Below are positions 8,738-18,140 of a DNA stretch of 64,000 nucleotides, piece after piece; positions within the stretch are counted from its first letter, which is position 1, and every line of letters starts with the position of its first letter. The position numbers were made by a program, and so were the translations under genes. Location: assembly GCF_024448695.1 (NCBI RefSeq), contig NZ_JAMOHY010000001.1:186001-250000 (forward strand). The letters run 5' to 3'. Below the pieces are notes generated by a model. It was given only the letters and a program-made list of their open reading frames with translations. It had not been told where the DNA came from and searched no databases. Source of the stretch: Stutzerimonas stutzeri. GTDB taxonomy: Bacteria; Pseudomonadota; Gammaproteobacteria; Pseudomonadales; Pseudomonadaceae.

Positions 8738-9697
8738 ATGGCCGTTACCACAGACTCCATCAAGATCGGCATCAGCGCCTGTCTGCTGGGCCAGCCCGTG
8801 CGCTTCAACGGCGGCCACAAGGCCTCGCAGCTGTGCACAGACGTACTGGCGCAGCACTTCGAGTTCATTGCCCTGTGCCCTGAACAGGCCATTGGCCTGG
8901 GCACCCCGCGTCAGCCGATTCGCCTGGTGGGCGACCCGCAAAACCCGCGCGCATTGGGCACCGTCAACCGCGAGCTGGACGTAAGCGAGGCTCTGAGCGC
9001 CTATGGCCAACACGCCGCCGAGCAGTTGCACGACATTTGCGGCTATATCCTGATGCAGAAGTCGCCGTCCTGCGGCATGGAGCGAGTCAAGGTGTACCAG
9101 GACAACGGCCACCCCGCCGAAGGTGGTGGACGCGGCCTTTTCGCCGCCGCCCTGATGCGCGCACGCCCGGATCTGCCGGTGGAGGAAGACGGGCGCCTGA
9201 ATGATCCGGTGCTGCGCGAGAACTTCATCACCCGCGTCTTCGCCTATGCCGAATGGCAGCGGTTGCAACGGGCTGGGCTGACGCGCAAAGCGCTGATTAC
9301 CTTCCATGCACGCTACAAATATCAGCTGATGGCGACCAGCCGCGTGCAATACCAACTGCTGGGACGGGCGGTGGCGCAAAGTGCCGATACCCCTCTGCAG
9401 GAATTTGCGCCCCGCTATTTCAGCCAGCTGATGGCGGCCCTCAAGCAGCCGGCCAGCCGTGGCAGCCACAGCAACGTGTTGCAGCACATTTCGGGCTATC
9501 TGAAGCATGCGCTGAGTTCACCGGAGAAGCAGGAACTGCAACACCTGATCCAGCAGTACCGCCTGGGTGTCGTGCCGCTGGTGGTACCGATGACCCTGAT
9601 CAAGCACCACTTTCGCCGTCACCCGGATGCCTACATCGAGCGCCAGGCCTACCTGCAGCCGCACCCGGAAAACCTCAGCCTGCGTAACGCCCTATGA
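8738..9697 (+). CDS. DUF523-DUF1722 protein (YbgA-like)
   Basis: Protein of 319 residues with an N-terminal DUF523 domain (about 8-150; conserved ISACLLGQPVRFNG and KSPSCGMERVKVY) and a C-terminal DUF1722/YbgA domain (about 195-310). The biochemical function is unknown; the conserved cysteines suggest a metal or Fe-S site. E. coli ybgA also lies directly beside phr, so a role with the photolyase is plausible. It is first in the light operon, and its stop overlaps the start of the MerR gene by four bases (ATGA). Confidence 0.85.
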   Translation: MAVTTDSIKIGISACLLGQPVRFNGGHKASQLCTDVLAQHFEFIALCPEQAIGLGTPRQPIRLVGDPQNPRALGTVNRELDVSEALSAYGQHAAEQLHDICGYILMQKSPSCGMERVKVYQDNGHPAEGGGRGLFAAALMRARPDLPVEEDGRLNDPVLRENFITRVFAYAEWQRLQRAGLTRKALITFHARYKYQLMATSRVQYQLLGRAVAQSADTPLQEFAPRYFSQLMAALKQPASRGSHSNVLQHISGYLKHALSSPEKQELQHLIQQYRLGVVPLVVPMTLIKHHFRRHPDAYIERQAYLQPHPENLSLRNAL

Positions 9698-10602
9698 ACA
9701 CCACTATCAGCAACGGCACCCAGCTGCCCGAAGGCCTGCTGCCGATACGCGAAGTGGCGCGCCAGACAGGCGTCAACCCAGTCACATTGCGCGCCTGGGA
9801 GCGTCGCTACGGGCTGATCCAGCCGCAGCGGACTGCCAAGGGGCACCGGTTATATGACGCAGAGCACATCACCCGGATTCGCCAGGTACTCGCCTGGCTG
9901 GAACGCGGCGTGACCGTCAGCCAGGTCAAGGGCCTGTTGCAGGACCCGCAGCAGGCGCCCGAACCGGCCAGCGCGCTATGGGCAGAACAGCAACACCTGT
10001 GGCTGAACTGCATCGAACAGCTCAACGAACGGACGCTGGATGATTGCTTCAACCAGGCGCTTGCCCTCTACCCCGCCGAAACCCTCTACCAGCACCTGTT
10101 GCAGCCCGTCCTTGAGGACCTGCAGTTGCGCTGGAGCAGCCAGTCCAAAACACGTGTGGAGCAAGTGTTCTTTCTCTCCTGGCTGAGAAGCAAGCTCGGT
10201 GCCAGGGTGTACCACGGCAACCGTCTGCTGGACGGCCCGCCTCTGCTGATGCTGAACCTGTCGGACCACGTAATGGAGCCAGGCTTGTGGCTGTGCGCCT
10301 GGCTGGCGAGCAACACCGGCTGCCCGGTGCGCGTACTCGACTGGTCGATTCCGCCGGCAGACCTGTCCCTGGCCATTCGCCGAATCAGCCCCTGTGCCGT
10401 GCTGCTGTACGGCGATCAGACGCTTGAATCCGGCTATCTGCAGCGCCTGTTCGAGGCAGTCGACTGCCCGCAACTGCTGTGCGGCCATGCCGTCAGCATC
10501 CACCACGAGGAACTGGTCGAGCTACCCGACCTGCACCGTGCCGACAACCCGCTCGCCGCCCTGCACTGCCTGCAGCAGCTCGGCCTGCTCGATGGCCGCT
10601 GA
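9694..10602 (+). CDS. Second LitR/PplR-type MerR regulator
   Basis: MerR-family regulator of 302 residues. Its helix-turn-helix shares the stretch GVNPVTLRAWERRYGLIQP with the regulator at 3170, so both probably read similar operators. The C-terminal domain is diverged and has no visible cobalamin-binding His motif, fitting class II. It sits inside the photolyase operon behind two operator matches, which implies feedback on its own transcription. P. putida has three such regulators acting together; two are seen here. Confidence 0.85.
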   Translation: MNTTISNGTQLPEGLLPIREVARQTGVNPVTLRAWERRYGLIQPQRTAKGHRLYDAEHITRIRQVLAWLERGVTVSQVKGLLQDPQQAPEPASALWAEQQHLWLNCIEQLNERTLDDCFNQALALYPAETLYQHLLQPVLEDLQLRWSSQSKTRVEQVFFLSWLRSKLGARVYHGNRLLDGPPLLMLNLSDHVMEPGLWLCAWLASNTGCPVRVLDWSIPPADLSLAIRRISPCAVLLYGDQTLESGYLQRLFEAVDCPQLLCGHAVSIHHEELVELPDLHRADNPLAALHCLQQLGLLDGR

Positions 10603-10612
10603 GGAGCCTCGC

Positions 10613-12052
10613 ATGCGCCAATTGATCTGGTTTCGTACCGACCTGCGAGTGCAGGACAACACCGCGCTGACCGCAGCCATGCAGGCCGGGCCTACCCTGG
10701 CAGTATTTCTGCTCAGCCCCGGCCAGTGGCTCGCCCACGACGATGCGCCCTGCAAGATCGACTTCTGGCTGCGCAACCTGCAGGAGCTGGAGGCGCAGCT
10801 GCGCCAGTTGAACGTCCCGCTGTTGATCCGCCATGCCGAACACTGGCGCGATGCACCGGCAGTGCTGGCCAGTCTCTGCCGCGAACAGGCCATCGACAGT
10901 GTGCAGGTCAACCGGGAGTACGGCCTGCATGAAGACCGCCGTGACCGGAACGTGGCGGACCAGCTGGGTTCAATGGGCGTAGGTTTCCACAGCCATACGG
11001 ACCGCCTGCTGTTCCAGCCAGGCAGCATACTCACCCGCTCGGGCGGCTATTTCCAGGTATTCAGCCAGTTCCGCAAGGTCTGCTATCAGCGCCTGCATAC
11101 TGCGCTGCCCATGTGCGTGGGGCTGCCCCAGACGCAAGCCCCGCTCGCCATCGACAGCGACCCGACTCCCTCCCAGCTACCCGGTTTCGCCCGCCCAAGC
11201 GATAGCCTGCAAGCCCTGTGGCCGGCAGGTGAGGGGGCCGCACTGGAACGCCTGCAACGCTTTGCCGACGAGCAGCTGGACGCCTACGACCGCCAGCGCG
11301 ACCTGCCCGCCCAGCCCGGTACCAGTCAGCTGTCGGCCTACCTGGCCGCCGGTGTGCTCTCGCCCCGGCAATGCCTGCATGCGGCGCTGCGCAGCAACCG
11401 GGGCGAATTCGAAACCGGCAGCAGCGGTGCCATCACCTGGATCAACGAGCTGCTGTGGCGCGAGTTCTACACGCACATTCTGGTCGGTTACCCGCAGGTA
11501 TCGCGGCACCGGGCCTTCCGCACGCACACCGAAGCCCTGCCCTGGCGTAACGCCCCGCAGGAGCTGGCCGCCTGGCAGGAGGGCCGCACCGGCTTTCCGC
11601 TGATCGACGCCGCCATGCGCCAGTTGCTGGCCACCGGCTGGATGCACAACCGCCTGCGCATGGTGGTGGCGATGTTTCTGACCAAGAACCTGCTGATCGA
11701 CTGGCGCGAGGGCGAGCGCTTCTTCATGCGCCACCTGATCGATGGCGATCTGGCAGCCAACAACGGCGGCTGGCAATGGAGCGCCTCCACCGGCACCGAT
11801 GCGGTGCCTTACTTCCGCCTGTTCAACCCCATCAGCCAGTCGCAGCGCTTCGACCCCCAGGGCCGCTTCATCCGTCGCTGGTTGCCGGAGCTGGCTCAGC
11901 TGGACGAGCGCCGCATCCACGACCCTGGCGCCGCCGGCGGGCTCTTCGCCGTGGCCAACTATCCGCCCCCTATGGTCGATCTTGCCGCCAGCCGCCAACG
12001 GGCACTGAGCGCGTTCAAGGACCTGCCATCCCAGGAGCCACAGCATGTCTGA
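10613..12052 (+). CDS. phrB: Deoxyribodipyrimidine photolyase
   Basis: Light-driven, FAD-dependent repair of cyclobutane pyrimidine dimers. It is 479 residues, the usual class I CPD length. The N-terminal antenna domain starts MRQLIWFRTDLRVQDN. The C-terminal FAD-binding helical domain contains WINELLWREFYTHIL, the segment around TGWMHNRLRMV and NNGGWQWSASTGTDA, all typical of photolyases. The start at 10613 follows a GGAG site; the open frame extends upstream inside the MerR gene without one. It lies in the light-operator-controlled operon, and its stop overlaps the next start. Confidence 0.96.
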   Translation: MRQLIWFRTDLRVQDNTALTAAMQAGPTLAVFLLSPGQWLAHDDAPCKIDFWLRNLQELEAQLRQLNVPLLIRHAEHWRDAPAVLASLCREQAIDSVQVNREYGLHEDRRDRNVADQLGSMGVGFHSHTDRLLFQPGSILTRSGGYFQVFSQFRKVCYQRLHTALPMCVGLPQTQAPLAIDSDPTPSQLPGFARPSDSLQALWPAGEGAALERLQRFADEQLDAYDRQRDLPAQPGTSQLSAYLAAGVLSPRQCLHAALRSNRGEFETGSSGAITWINELLWREFYTHILVGYPQVSRHRAFRTHTEALPWRNAPQELAAWQEGRTGFPLIDAAMRQLLATGWMHNRLRMVVAMFLTKNLLIDWREGERFFMRHLIDGDLAANNGGWQWSASTGTDAVPYFRLFNPISQSQRFDPQGRFIRRWLPELAQLDERRIHDPGAAGGLFAVANYPPPMVDLAASRQRALSAFKDLPSQEPQHV

Positions 12053-12467
12053 CTTTCTGCTCCGTTTCGCCGATGAATTTACCGAACTCAACGCCAGCAA
12101 CCTGTACCGGCTCAGCCAGCTGTATAGCGACGATGTGCAGTTCCGCGATCCGCTGCACAGCATCCAGGGCCTGCCGGCGCTGCAGGACTACTTCGCCGAG
12201 CTGTACAGCAACGTCAGCGACCTCCGTTTCCGCTTTCACGGCGTCGACACGCTGCACGACGGCGCCGGCTACCTGCGCTGGAGCATGCGCTATCGCCACC
12301 CGCGTCTGCGCCGGGGCCAGCCGATCGAGGTCGACGGCTGCTCGCACCTGCTGTGGCATCACAAGGTGTACCAGCACCACGACTACTTCGATGCCGGTGC
12401 ACTGCTCTACGAGCACCTGCCGCTGATGGGCCCGGCCATTGGCTGGCTGAAAGGGAGACTGGCATGA
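12045..12467 (+). CDS. NTF2/SnoaL-like protein
   Basis: Small protein of 140 residues in the nuclear-transport-factor-2-like fold group (SnoaL-like). Features include LYSDDVQFRDPLHSIQG near the N-terminus and a C-terminal half rich in His and aromatic residues. Members bind small hydrophobic ligands or act as isomerases; the substrate is unknown. It overlaps phrB by 8 bases and the following SDR gene by 4, so translation is coupled. Homologs recur in Pseudomonas photolyase-fatty-acid operons, as far as I recall. Confidence 0.75.
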   Translation: MSDFLLRFADEFTELNASNLYRLSQLYSDDVQFRDPLHSIQGLPALQDYFAELYSNVSDLRFRFHGVDTLHDGAGYLRWSMRYRHPRLRRGQPIEVDGCSHLLWHHKVYQHHDYFDAGALLYEHLPLMGPAIGWLKGRLA

Positions 12468-13225
12468 AGCGCATCTGGCTCACCGGCGCCAGCAGCGGAA
12501 TCGGCGCTGCACTGGCGCAGCGTCTGCTGGCTCAGGGTCATCAGCTGGCCGTCAGCGCACGCAATGCGCAGGCCCTGAACAGCCTGCAGCAGGATTACCC
12601 CCGACAGGTGCTCGTACTCGCTGGCGACCTGACCGATCCCCTTCAGGTTCAGGCCATGGGCGAGCAGATCGGGCAGGCCTGGGGCAGTCTGGATCAGGTC
12701 ATCCTCAATGCCGGCACCTGCGAATACCTGGACGCCGCCGCGTTCGAGGCTGACCTGATCGAACGGGTGATGCGTGCCAATCTGTTCTCTGCCGCCTATT
12801 GCGTGGAAGCGGCCCTGCCATTGCTGCGCCAGGCGCCGCGACCGCATCTGGTGGCGGTAAGCAGCTCGGTGACCTGCCTGCCGTTGCCGCGCGCCGAGGC
12901 CTATGGCGCCTCCAAGGCGGCGCTGCGCTACCTGTTCCAGGCGTTGCGCATCGACCTGGCGCACGAAGGGATCGACGTCACCCTGGTCAGCCCCGGCTTC
13001 GTCGATACGCCGCTGACGCGACAGAACGATTTCCCCATGCCGATGCGCTGGCCGGTCGACAAGGCCGCTGACCATATCGTTGCCCGCCTGGAAAAACGCC
13101 CGCTGGAGATCGCTTTCCCCGGCCCTTTCATCACCGCCCTGCGCCTGCTGGCACTGCTGCCTCAACGCCTGCAACTGGCGCTGGGCAAGCGCATGGCGCG
13201 CACCACCAAGGAAGAACACTCATGA
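12464..13225 (+). CDS. SDR-family NAD(P)-dependent oxidoreductase
   Basis: Classical short-chain dehydrogenase of 253 residues. The cofactor motif is TGASSGIG near residue 6, NAG is at about 84, and the catalytic Tyr-Lys is in YGASK after a Ser-rich strand (VSSSV). The start overlaps the previous stop as ATGA, which excludes an open upstream extension. The substrate is unknown; placement between an NTF2-like gene and an FAD oxidoreductase next to a fatty-acid methyltransferase suggests lipid or quinone-like chemistry. Confidence 0.85.
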   Translation: MKRIWLTGASSGIGAALAQRLLAQGHQLAVSARNAQALNSLQQDYPRQVLVLAGDLTDPLQVQAMGEQIGQAWGSLDQVILNAGTCEYLDAAAFEADLIERVMRANLFSAAYCVEAALPLLRQAPRPHLVAVSSSVTCLPLPRAEAYGASKAALRYLFQALRIDLAHEGIDVTLVSPGFVDTPLTRQNDFPMPMRWPVDKAADHIVARLEKRPLEIAFPGPFITALRLLALLPQRLQLALGKRMARTTKEEHS

Positions 13226-14469
13226 AAATCGCCATCATCGGCAGCGGCATTTCCGGCCTGACCTGCGCCTACCTGCTCAACCGTCAGCATGAGGTCACGG
13301 TATTCGAGGCCAGCGACTGGATCGGCGGCCACACCCATACGCTGGATGTTGAAGTCAACGGCGAACGCCACGCCATCGACACCGGTTTCATCGTCTTCAA
13401 CGACTGGACCTACCCCAACTTCATCCGTCTGCTGGACCAGCTTGGCGTGGCCTCGCAACCGACCGAGATGAGCTTTTCGGTGCAGGACCCGCGTACCGGC
13501 ACCGAATACAATGGCAACAACCTCAACAGCCTGTTCGCCCAGCGCCGCAACCTGCTCTCACCGGGCTTCTGGGGCATGCTGCGCGACATCCTGCGCTTCA
13601 ATCGCGAAGCCCTGCGCGACCTGGATGAGCAACGTATCGCCGCCGACACCACCCTCGGCGCCTACCTGCGGCACAACGGCTATGGGCAGCGCTTTATCGA
13701 GCACTACATCGTGCCCATGGGGTCGGCGATCTGGTCGATGTCACAGGGCGACATGCTCGGCTTTCCGCTGCAGTTCTTCGTGCGCTTCTGCAAAAACCAC
13801 GGCCTGCTGTCGGTCAGCCAGCGCCCGCAATGGCGCGTGATAAGCGGCGGCTCGCGTAGCTACGTGGCGCCACTGAGCGCGGGCTTTGCCGAGCACATCC
13901 GCCTGAATTGCCCGGTGCAGCGGGTAGAACGTGACGCTGACGGGGTGACGCTGCACAGCGCCGCCGGCAGCGAGCGCTTCGACCGTGTGGTGTTCGCCTG
14001 TCACAGCGATCAGGCATTACGCCTGCTGGCCGCACCGAGCCAGGCCGAGCGGGAGATCCTTGGCGCCCTGCGCTATGCCGACAACGACGTGGTGCTGCAC
14101 AGCGATACCCGCCTGCTGCCCAGGCGTCGTCTGGCCTGGGCCAGCTGGAACTACCGGCTCGGCGGCTCCAGCCAGCAGCCCGCCGCCGTCACCTACAACA
14201 TGAACATCCTGCAGGGGATTCAGAGCGACACCACCTTCTGCGTCAGCCTGAACCAGACCGCCTCCATCGACCCGAGCCGGATTCTCGGTCGCTTCCGCTA
14301 TGCGCATCCGCAATACAGCCTGGCCGGACTGGCAGCCCAGGACCGCTGGCAGGAACTGCACGGCGCACACCACAGCTATTACTGCGGCGCCTACTGGGCC
14401 AACGGTTTCCATGAGGACGGTGTGGTAAGCGCCTTGCGCGTGGCCGCCGCATTCGGAGAACAGCTGTGA
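13222..14469 (+). CDS. FAD-dependent oxidoreductase (amine-oxidase/desaturase-like)
   Basis: Flavoprotein of 415 residues with the N-terminal FAD motif GSGISGLTCAYLLNR and the GGHTHTLDVEVNG segment of the amine oxidase/phytoene-desaturase superfamily. Proteins of this type commonly sit between an SDR gene and DUF1365-cfa genes. In Rhodobacter a flavoprotein-type desaturase (UfaD) works with the methyltransferase UfaM in furan fatty-acid synthesis. That this is a counterpart is inference from context. It overlaps both neighbours by four bases. Confidence 0.8.
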   Translation: MKIAIIGSGISGLTCAYLLNRQHEVTVFEASDWIGGHTHTLDVEVNGERHAIDTGFIVFNDWTYPNFIRLLDQLGVASQPTEMSFSVQDPRTGTEYNGNNLNSLFAQRRNLLSPGFWGMLRDILRFNREALRDLDEQRIAADTTLGAYLRHNGYGQRFIEHYIVPMGSAIWSMSQGDMLGFPLQFFVRFCKNHGLLSVSQRPQWRVISGGSRSYVAPLSAGFAEHIRLNCPVQRVERDADGVTLHSAAGSERFDRVVFACHSDQALRLLAAPSQAEREILGALRYADNDVVLHSDTRLLPRRRLAWASWNYRLGGSSQQPAAVTYNMNILQGIQSDTTFCVSLNQTASIDPSRILGRFRYAHPQYSLAGLAAQDRWQELHGAHHSYYCGAYWANGFHEDGVVSALRVAAAFGEQL

Positions 14470-15257
14470 ACAGCGCGCTCTATCACGGCTGGGTCAGCCA
14501 CCAGCGGCTGTTGCCGCGCGCCCACGGCTTCCGCTATCGCATGGGCATGCTCTACCTGGATCTGGCGGAACAGCAGCAGGTGCTGGGCCTGTCGCGGCTG
14601 GCCGGGCGTTCGCGCTGGGCCGCCTTCGCCTTTCGCGAAACCGACTACCTGCCGCACGCCACCCGCCAGGGCATGGCGCTGAGCGACGCCGTACGCCAGC
14701 GGGTCGGCGAAGCCCTGGGACACACGCCGCAGGGGCGCATCTGCCTGCTCACCCAGCCACGCAGCTGGGGCTTGTCCTTCAATCCGATCAGCCTGTTCTA
14801 CTGCTTTGACACCGACGACAGCCTGGCGGCGATTCTCTGTGAAGTCAGCAACACGCCCTGGCGTGAACGCTACCACTACGTCCTGCCGACCCACGCCACC
14901 GGCGAATCGCGTCATCGGGTAGCCAAGAGCTTCCACGTCTCGCCCTTCATGCCGCGGGAGCTGGAATACCGCATGCGTTTCTCCGCTCCCGGCCAGCAGC
15001 TGCACGTGACCATGCAGGACTGGCAGGGCGAAGAAAAAGTATTCGAAGCCGGCCTGGGCCTGAAGCGCATCGAGCTGACGCGCGCCAGCCTCTACCGTCA
15101 TTTGCTGAGCTTTCCCTGGATGACCGGCAAGACCGTACTCGCCATCTACTGGCAGGCCCTGCGCCTGCTGCTCAAACGCATCCCGCTGATTCCCCATGCA
15201 GCCGCCAGCGGTGAGTTTCGCACCGCGAATTTGGAGCCTCGCCATGACAAACCCTAG
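14466..15257 (+). CDS. DUF1365 family protein
   Basis: Protein of 263 residues of the DUF1365 family. Conserved features include SALYHGWVSHQRLLPRAH at the N-terminus, NPISLFYCFD in the middle and KSFHVSPFMP in the second half. The family is almost always next to cfa-like methyltransferases and an FAD oxidoreductase, as here; its molecular activity is not established. The start is GTG with GGAGAA upstream and overlaps the preceding stop. Its end overlaps the start of the methyltransferase gene. Confidence 0.82.
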   Translation: MNSALYHGWVSHQRLLPRAHGFRYRMGMLYLDLAEQQQVLGLSRLAGRSRWAAFAFRETDYLPHATRQGMALSDAVRQRVGEALGHTPQGRICLLTQPRSWGLSFNPISLFYCFDTDDSLAAILCEVSNTPWRERYHYVLPTHATGESRHRVAKSFHVSPFMPRELEYRMRFSAPGQQLHVTMQDWQGEEKVFEAGLGLKRIELTRASLYRHLLSFPWMTGKTVLAIYWQALRLLLKRIPLIPHAAASGEFRTANLEPRHDKP

Positions 15258-16512
15258 TCTGAACCCTGCGACCACCTCTGGGTCGGCTGCCAATGGCCTC
15301 GCCGCCCGCTTGCTGAAAAGAGCGGTTCTGCGCCAGCTGCATCAGTTGCAGCATGGACAGCTGGTGCTCATCGTGGACGGCGAGCGCCTGTGCTTCGGGC
15401 AGCCCGGCGCGGCATTGCATGGCGAAATCGAGGTCCACAATGCGGCGCTGTGGTCGATGGTGGCGGCCAACGGTTCGATTGGCGCTGGCGAGGCCTACAT
15501 CCACGACTACTGGAGCAGCCCCGACCTGACAGCGGTGATCCGCATCTTCGTTGCCAATCTCGACGTACTGGACGGCATGGAGCGCGGTTTGGCGCGCCTG
15601 CGCCGCCCGTTGGTAAAAACCCTGCACTGGCTCAACCGCAACACCCGCCAGGGCTCCCGGCGCAATATCTCGGCCCACTACGACCTGGGTAACGAGCTGT
15701 TCGAGCAGCTGCTGGACCCCACCATGATGTATTCCGCAGCCATGTTCCGCAGCGCCGACGACAGCCTGGAACAGGCCCAGCTGTACAAGCTGGAACGCAT
15801 CTGCCAGAAGCTCGACCTCAAACCCGACGACCATCTGCTGGAGATCGGCACCGGCTGGGGCAGCATGGCGCTGTATGCCGCCACCCACTACGGCTGCAAG
15901 GTAACCACCACCACCCTGTCCCATGAACAGTTCGCCTATACCCAGCGCCGAATCGAGGAGCAGGGTCTGCAGGACCGGATCACCCTGCTGCTGCAGGACT
16001 ATCGCGATCTCACAGGCGCATACGACAAGCTGGTATCAATCGAGATGGTCGAGGCGGTCGGCCACCGCTTTCTGCCTGCCTATTTCAAGCAATGCGCCCA
16101 CCTGCTCAAGGATGACGGCCTGATGCTGCTGCAGGCCATCACCATTCGAGATCAGCGCCACGAACAGGCCAGCAGGTCGGTCGACTTCATCCAACGCTAC
16201 ATCTTCCCGGGCGGCGCCCTGCCCTCGGTGAGTTCGATGCTGGAAACCATCAGTCGCGACACCGACATGAACCTGCACCACATGGAAGATTTCGGCCTGC
16301 ATTACGCACGCACCCTGCGCCTGTGGCACGACAATCTGCGTCGAACCCGACACAGCCTGGAAGCACTGGGCTACGACCAGGCGTTCTTCCGCCTCTGGGA
16401 GTTCTACCTGTGCTACTGCGAGGGCGGCTTTCTGGAGCGCAGCATCGGCACAGCGCAGTTGCTGCTGGCAAAGCCGGCGGCACGCCCAGCGCCTTTCGGC
16501 CTCTCGGCATGA
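15244..16512 (+). CDS. SAM-dependent fatty-acyl methyltransferase (Cfa/UfaM-like)
   Basis: Cyclopropane-fatty-acyl-phospholipid synthase family enzyme of 422 residues that methylates double bonds of membrane lipid acyl chains. The SAM-binding site is LLEIGTGWGSMALYAA; NISAHYDLGNELFEQLLDP and VSIEMVEAVGHRFLP are family motifs. In P. putida the light-induced homolog is called ufaM (furan fatty-acid synthesis). The operon context favours UfaM over general Cfa, but the two cannot be separated by motif alone. The start at 15244 has GGAG upstream. The stop overlaps the next gene (ATGA). Confidence 0.88.
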   Translation: MTNPSLNPATTSGSAANGLAARLLKRAVLRQLHQLQHGQLVLIVDGERLCFGQPGAALHGEIEVHNAALWSMVAANGSIGAGEAYIHDYWSSPDLTAVIRIFVANLDVLDGMERGLARLRRPLVKTLHWLNRNTRQGSRRNISAHYDLGNELFEQLLDPTMMYSAAMFRSADDSLEQAQLYKLERICQKLDLKPDDHLLEIGTGWGSMALYAATHYGCKVTTTTLSHEQFAYTQRRIEEQGLQDRITLLLQDYRDLTGAYDKLVSIEMVEAVGHRFLPAYFKQCAHLLKDDGLMLLQAITIRDQRHEQASRSVDFIQRYIFPGGALPSVSSMLETISRDTDMNLHHMEDFGLHYARTLRLWHDNLRRTRHSLEALGYDQAFFRLWEFYLCYCEGGFLERSIGTAQLLLAKPAARPAPFGLSA

Positions 16513-17012
16513 GCCGGCGAGCCCGGTTGCTGCTCAACGCCGGGCTGTTCCAGCTTGGCTGGTTCGCCTGCGTGCTCGGCGCGCAGCAGCCGTGGCTGCT
16601 GCTGATCGCCGTCGCCTGTTTGGCCATACACCTGCGCTGGGTTGCCGCTGACCGCGACGAGTGGCGCACACTGCTGTACGTGGCGGCCTGCGGCTGGGTG
16701 CTGGACAGCGCCCTGCTGCATCTAGGCGTCTTCAGCTTCGGCGACAGCACCCTGTTGTTGCCGATTTGGCTGGCACTGTTATGGCTGCTGTTTGCCAGCA
16801 CCCTGCTTCACAGCCTGAACTGGACAGCCCGGCCCTGGTGGCTGGGCAGCCTGCTGGGCGCGGTTGGCGGCCCGCTGTCCTATCTGGGTGGAGCCAGGCT
16901 GGCAGACGTCGGTCTGCCGCTGGGAGTCTGGCCCAGCGTGCTGCTGCTGGGCGTGATCTGGGCCGTGCTGATGCCTGGCGTGCACTGGCTGATCAGGTGG
17001 CGCACCCGCTGA
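16509..17012 (+). CDS. DUF2878 family membrane protein
   Basis: Integral membrane protein of 167 residues with about five hydrophobic segments. It matches the DUF2878 family, whose function is unknown. It overlaps the methyltransferase gene by four bases and is the last gene of the operon. The DUF3833 gene converges on it with only one base between the two stops. The full set DUF1365, Cfa, DUF2878, DUF3833 and chalcone-isomerase-like recurs in light-stress clusters, suggesting a shared envelope-lipid task. Confidence 0.75.
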   Translation: MSRRARLLLNAGLFQLGWFACVLGAQQPWLLLIAVACLAIHLRWVAADRDEWRTLLYVAACGWVLDSALLHLGVFSFGDSTLLLPIWLALLWLLFASTLLHSLNWTARPWWLGSLLGAVGGPLSYLGGARLADVGLPLGVWPSVLLLGVIWAVLMPGVHWLIRWRTR

Positions 17013-17013
17013 A

Positions 17014-17538
17014 CTACGGCTGCTTGCGGAAGAACAGCGTGACCTGCCCCACCTCCACGCCAAACTTGGTCATGAACGAACGATTGATCAGGGTGTTTTC
17101 GTCCATCAGGTACATCCAGTCGTCCAGATGAACCTCATAGACCTTGTCGTCCACCGGTAGGCTCAGCACGTAGCGCCAGCGCAGCGCATTGCCCGCCACT
17201 TCGCCCACAGCCTCGCCCACCACGTCGCCAGCGGTGCCACGCCATTGCCCCTCGCCTGCCGGGACAAGCGTCCAGATCCTTTTTTGCGTGGTGCCGTCGC
17301 TGTAGGTAAAGGATTCATCCAGGATCAGCTTCTCGCCTTCCGAGCGCCCTTGAATGTCCACATGGAAGCGCTTGACCACCTCGCCCGAACGCTTCTGAAA
17401 CATTCCCCAGGCCTCGACCCTGCCCTCGAAGAACTGCCGCAATTCAAGCCTGGGCGTCTCCTGCGAGTAGGTCTGTACGTCCACCTGGGTGCAACTGGCC
17501 AGCCCTATGCAGAGCAGCAACAGCATTTTCTTGAACAT
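17014..17538 (-). CDS. DUF3833 family lipoprotein
   Basis: Predicted lipoprotein of 174 residues. The signal peptide starts MFKKMLLLLCIGLASC, with lipobox LASC giving the lipidated Cys. The mature part is beta-rich and matches the DUF3833 family, of unknown function, often beside Cfa-type enzymes. The start at 17538 follows GGAGGCGAAC; an in-frame start at 17550 would place that site inside the coding region. It is probably co-transcribed with the chalcone-isomerase-like gene 18 bases upstream. Confidence 0.8.
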   Translation of the reverse strand: MFKKMLLLLCIGLASCTQVDVQTYSQETPRLELRQFFEGRVEAWGMFQKRSGEVVKRFHVDIQGRSEGEKLILDESFTYSDGTTQKRIWTLVPAGEGQWRGTAGDVVGEAVGEVAGNALRWRYVLSLPVDDKVYEVHLDDWMYLMDENTLINRSFMTKFGVEVGQVTLFFRKQP

Positions 17539-17556
17539 GTTCGCCTCCAATCAGAT

Positions 17557-18102
17557 TCAGGGCTTGGCAGCGCCAAGCAGTTGCGCCCGCAACTCCGGAT
17601 TGCGTGTGCGCGGGTCAAGCCAGATTGCGAAGAACGCTCTGGCAAATGCCTCGTCCCTCACCACATGCTGCAGGTTCGCTCCAACGTAGAAACGTGCACC
17701 CTCTCCCGGCAGGAATAGCCCGGTGATGCGGTCGCCGGCGCGTACATCGACAAACGCCAGGCGCATCTCCCGCTCCCAGTCCGCCATCCGTGCAGGGTCC
17801 GGGTCGCCGGGAGCCAGACGGCGGATTTCCCTGAGGCTGGCCGCCACCAGATTCTCGCGACTGATGGTCCGACCGTAGGTCAGCTCCAATGCAAAAGGCG
17901 CGTCCAGATCCAGCGGCTCATCCGGTGCCTGACCCATGACCCAGAACTGCGCGCTGTAAATCGAGAACCCGAACATGCGCAGCTCCCCACCCCCTACCCG
18001 CCGCGCCTCGGGCAAAGCCTCGCGCCAGCCGGCAAGGAGCTCGCTGCTCTGAAGCAACAGCGCCAAACACACCACATGAAGGATCTGACGGAACCGCTGC
18101 AT
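17557..18102 (-). CDS. Chalcone isomerase-like exported protein
   Basis: Protein of 181 residues with a signal peptide ending near LLAGW and a domain of the bacterial chalcone-isomerase-like family. Visible family elements are LRMFGFSIYSAQFWV and FALELTYGRTISRENLV. Bacterial members lack a proven flavonoid role and are thought to bind fatty acids or similar molecules. The start at 18102 has AGGTGAAG just upstream. The promoter region carries a light-operator match, linking the pair to the facing lipid operon. Confidence 0.8.
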   Translation of the reverse strand: MQRFRQILHVVCLALLLQSSELLAGWREALPEARRVGGGELRMFGFSIYSAQFWVMGQAPDEPLDLDAPFALELTYGRTISRENLVAASLREIRRLAPGDPDPARMADWEREMRLAFVDVRAGDRITGLFLPGEGARFYVGANLQHVVRDEAFARAFFAIWLDPRTRNPELRAQLLGAAKP

Positions 18103-18140
18103 GGTCTTCACCTGACTGGGGCCAACATTCACACCAAATC

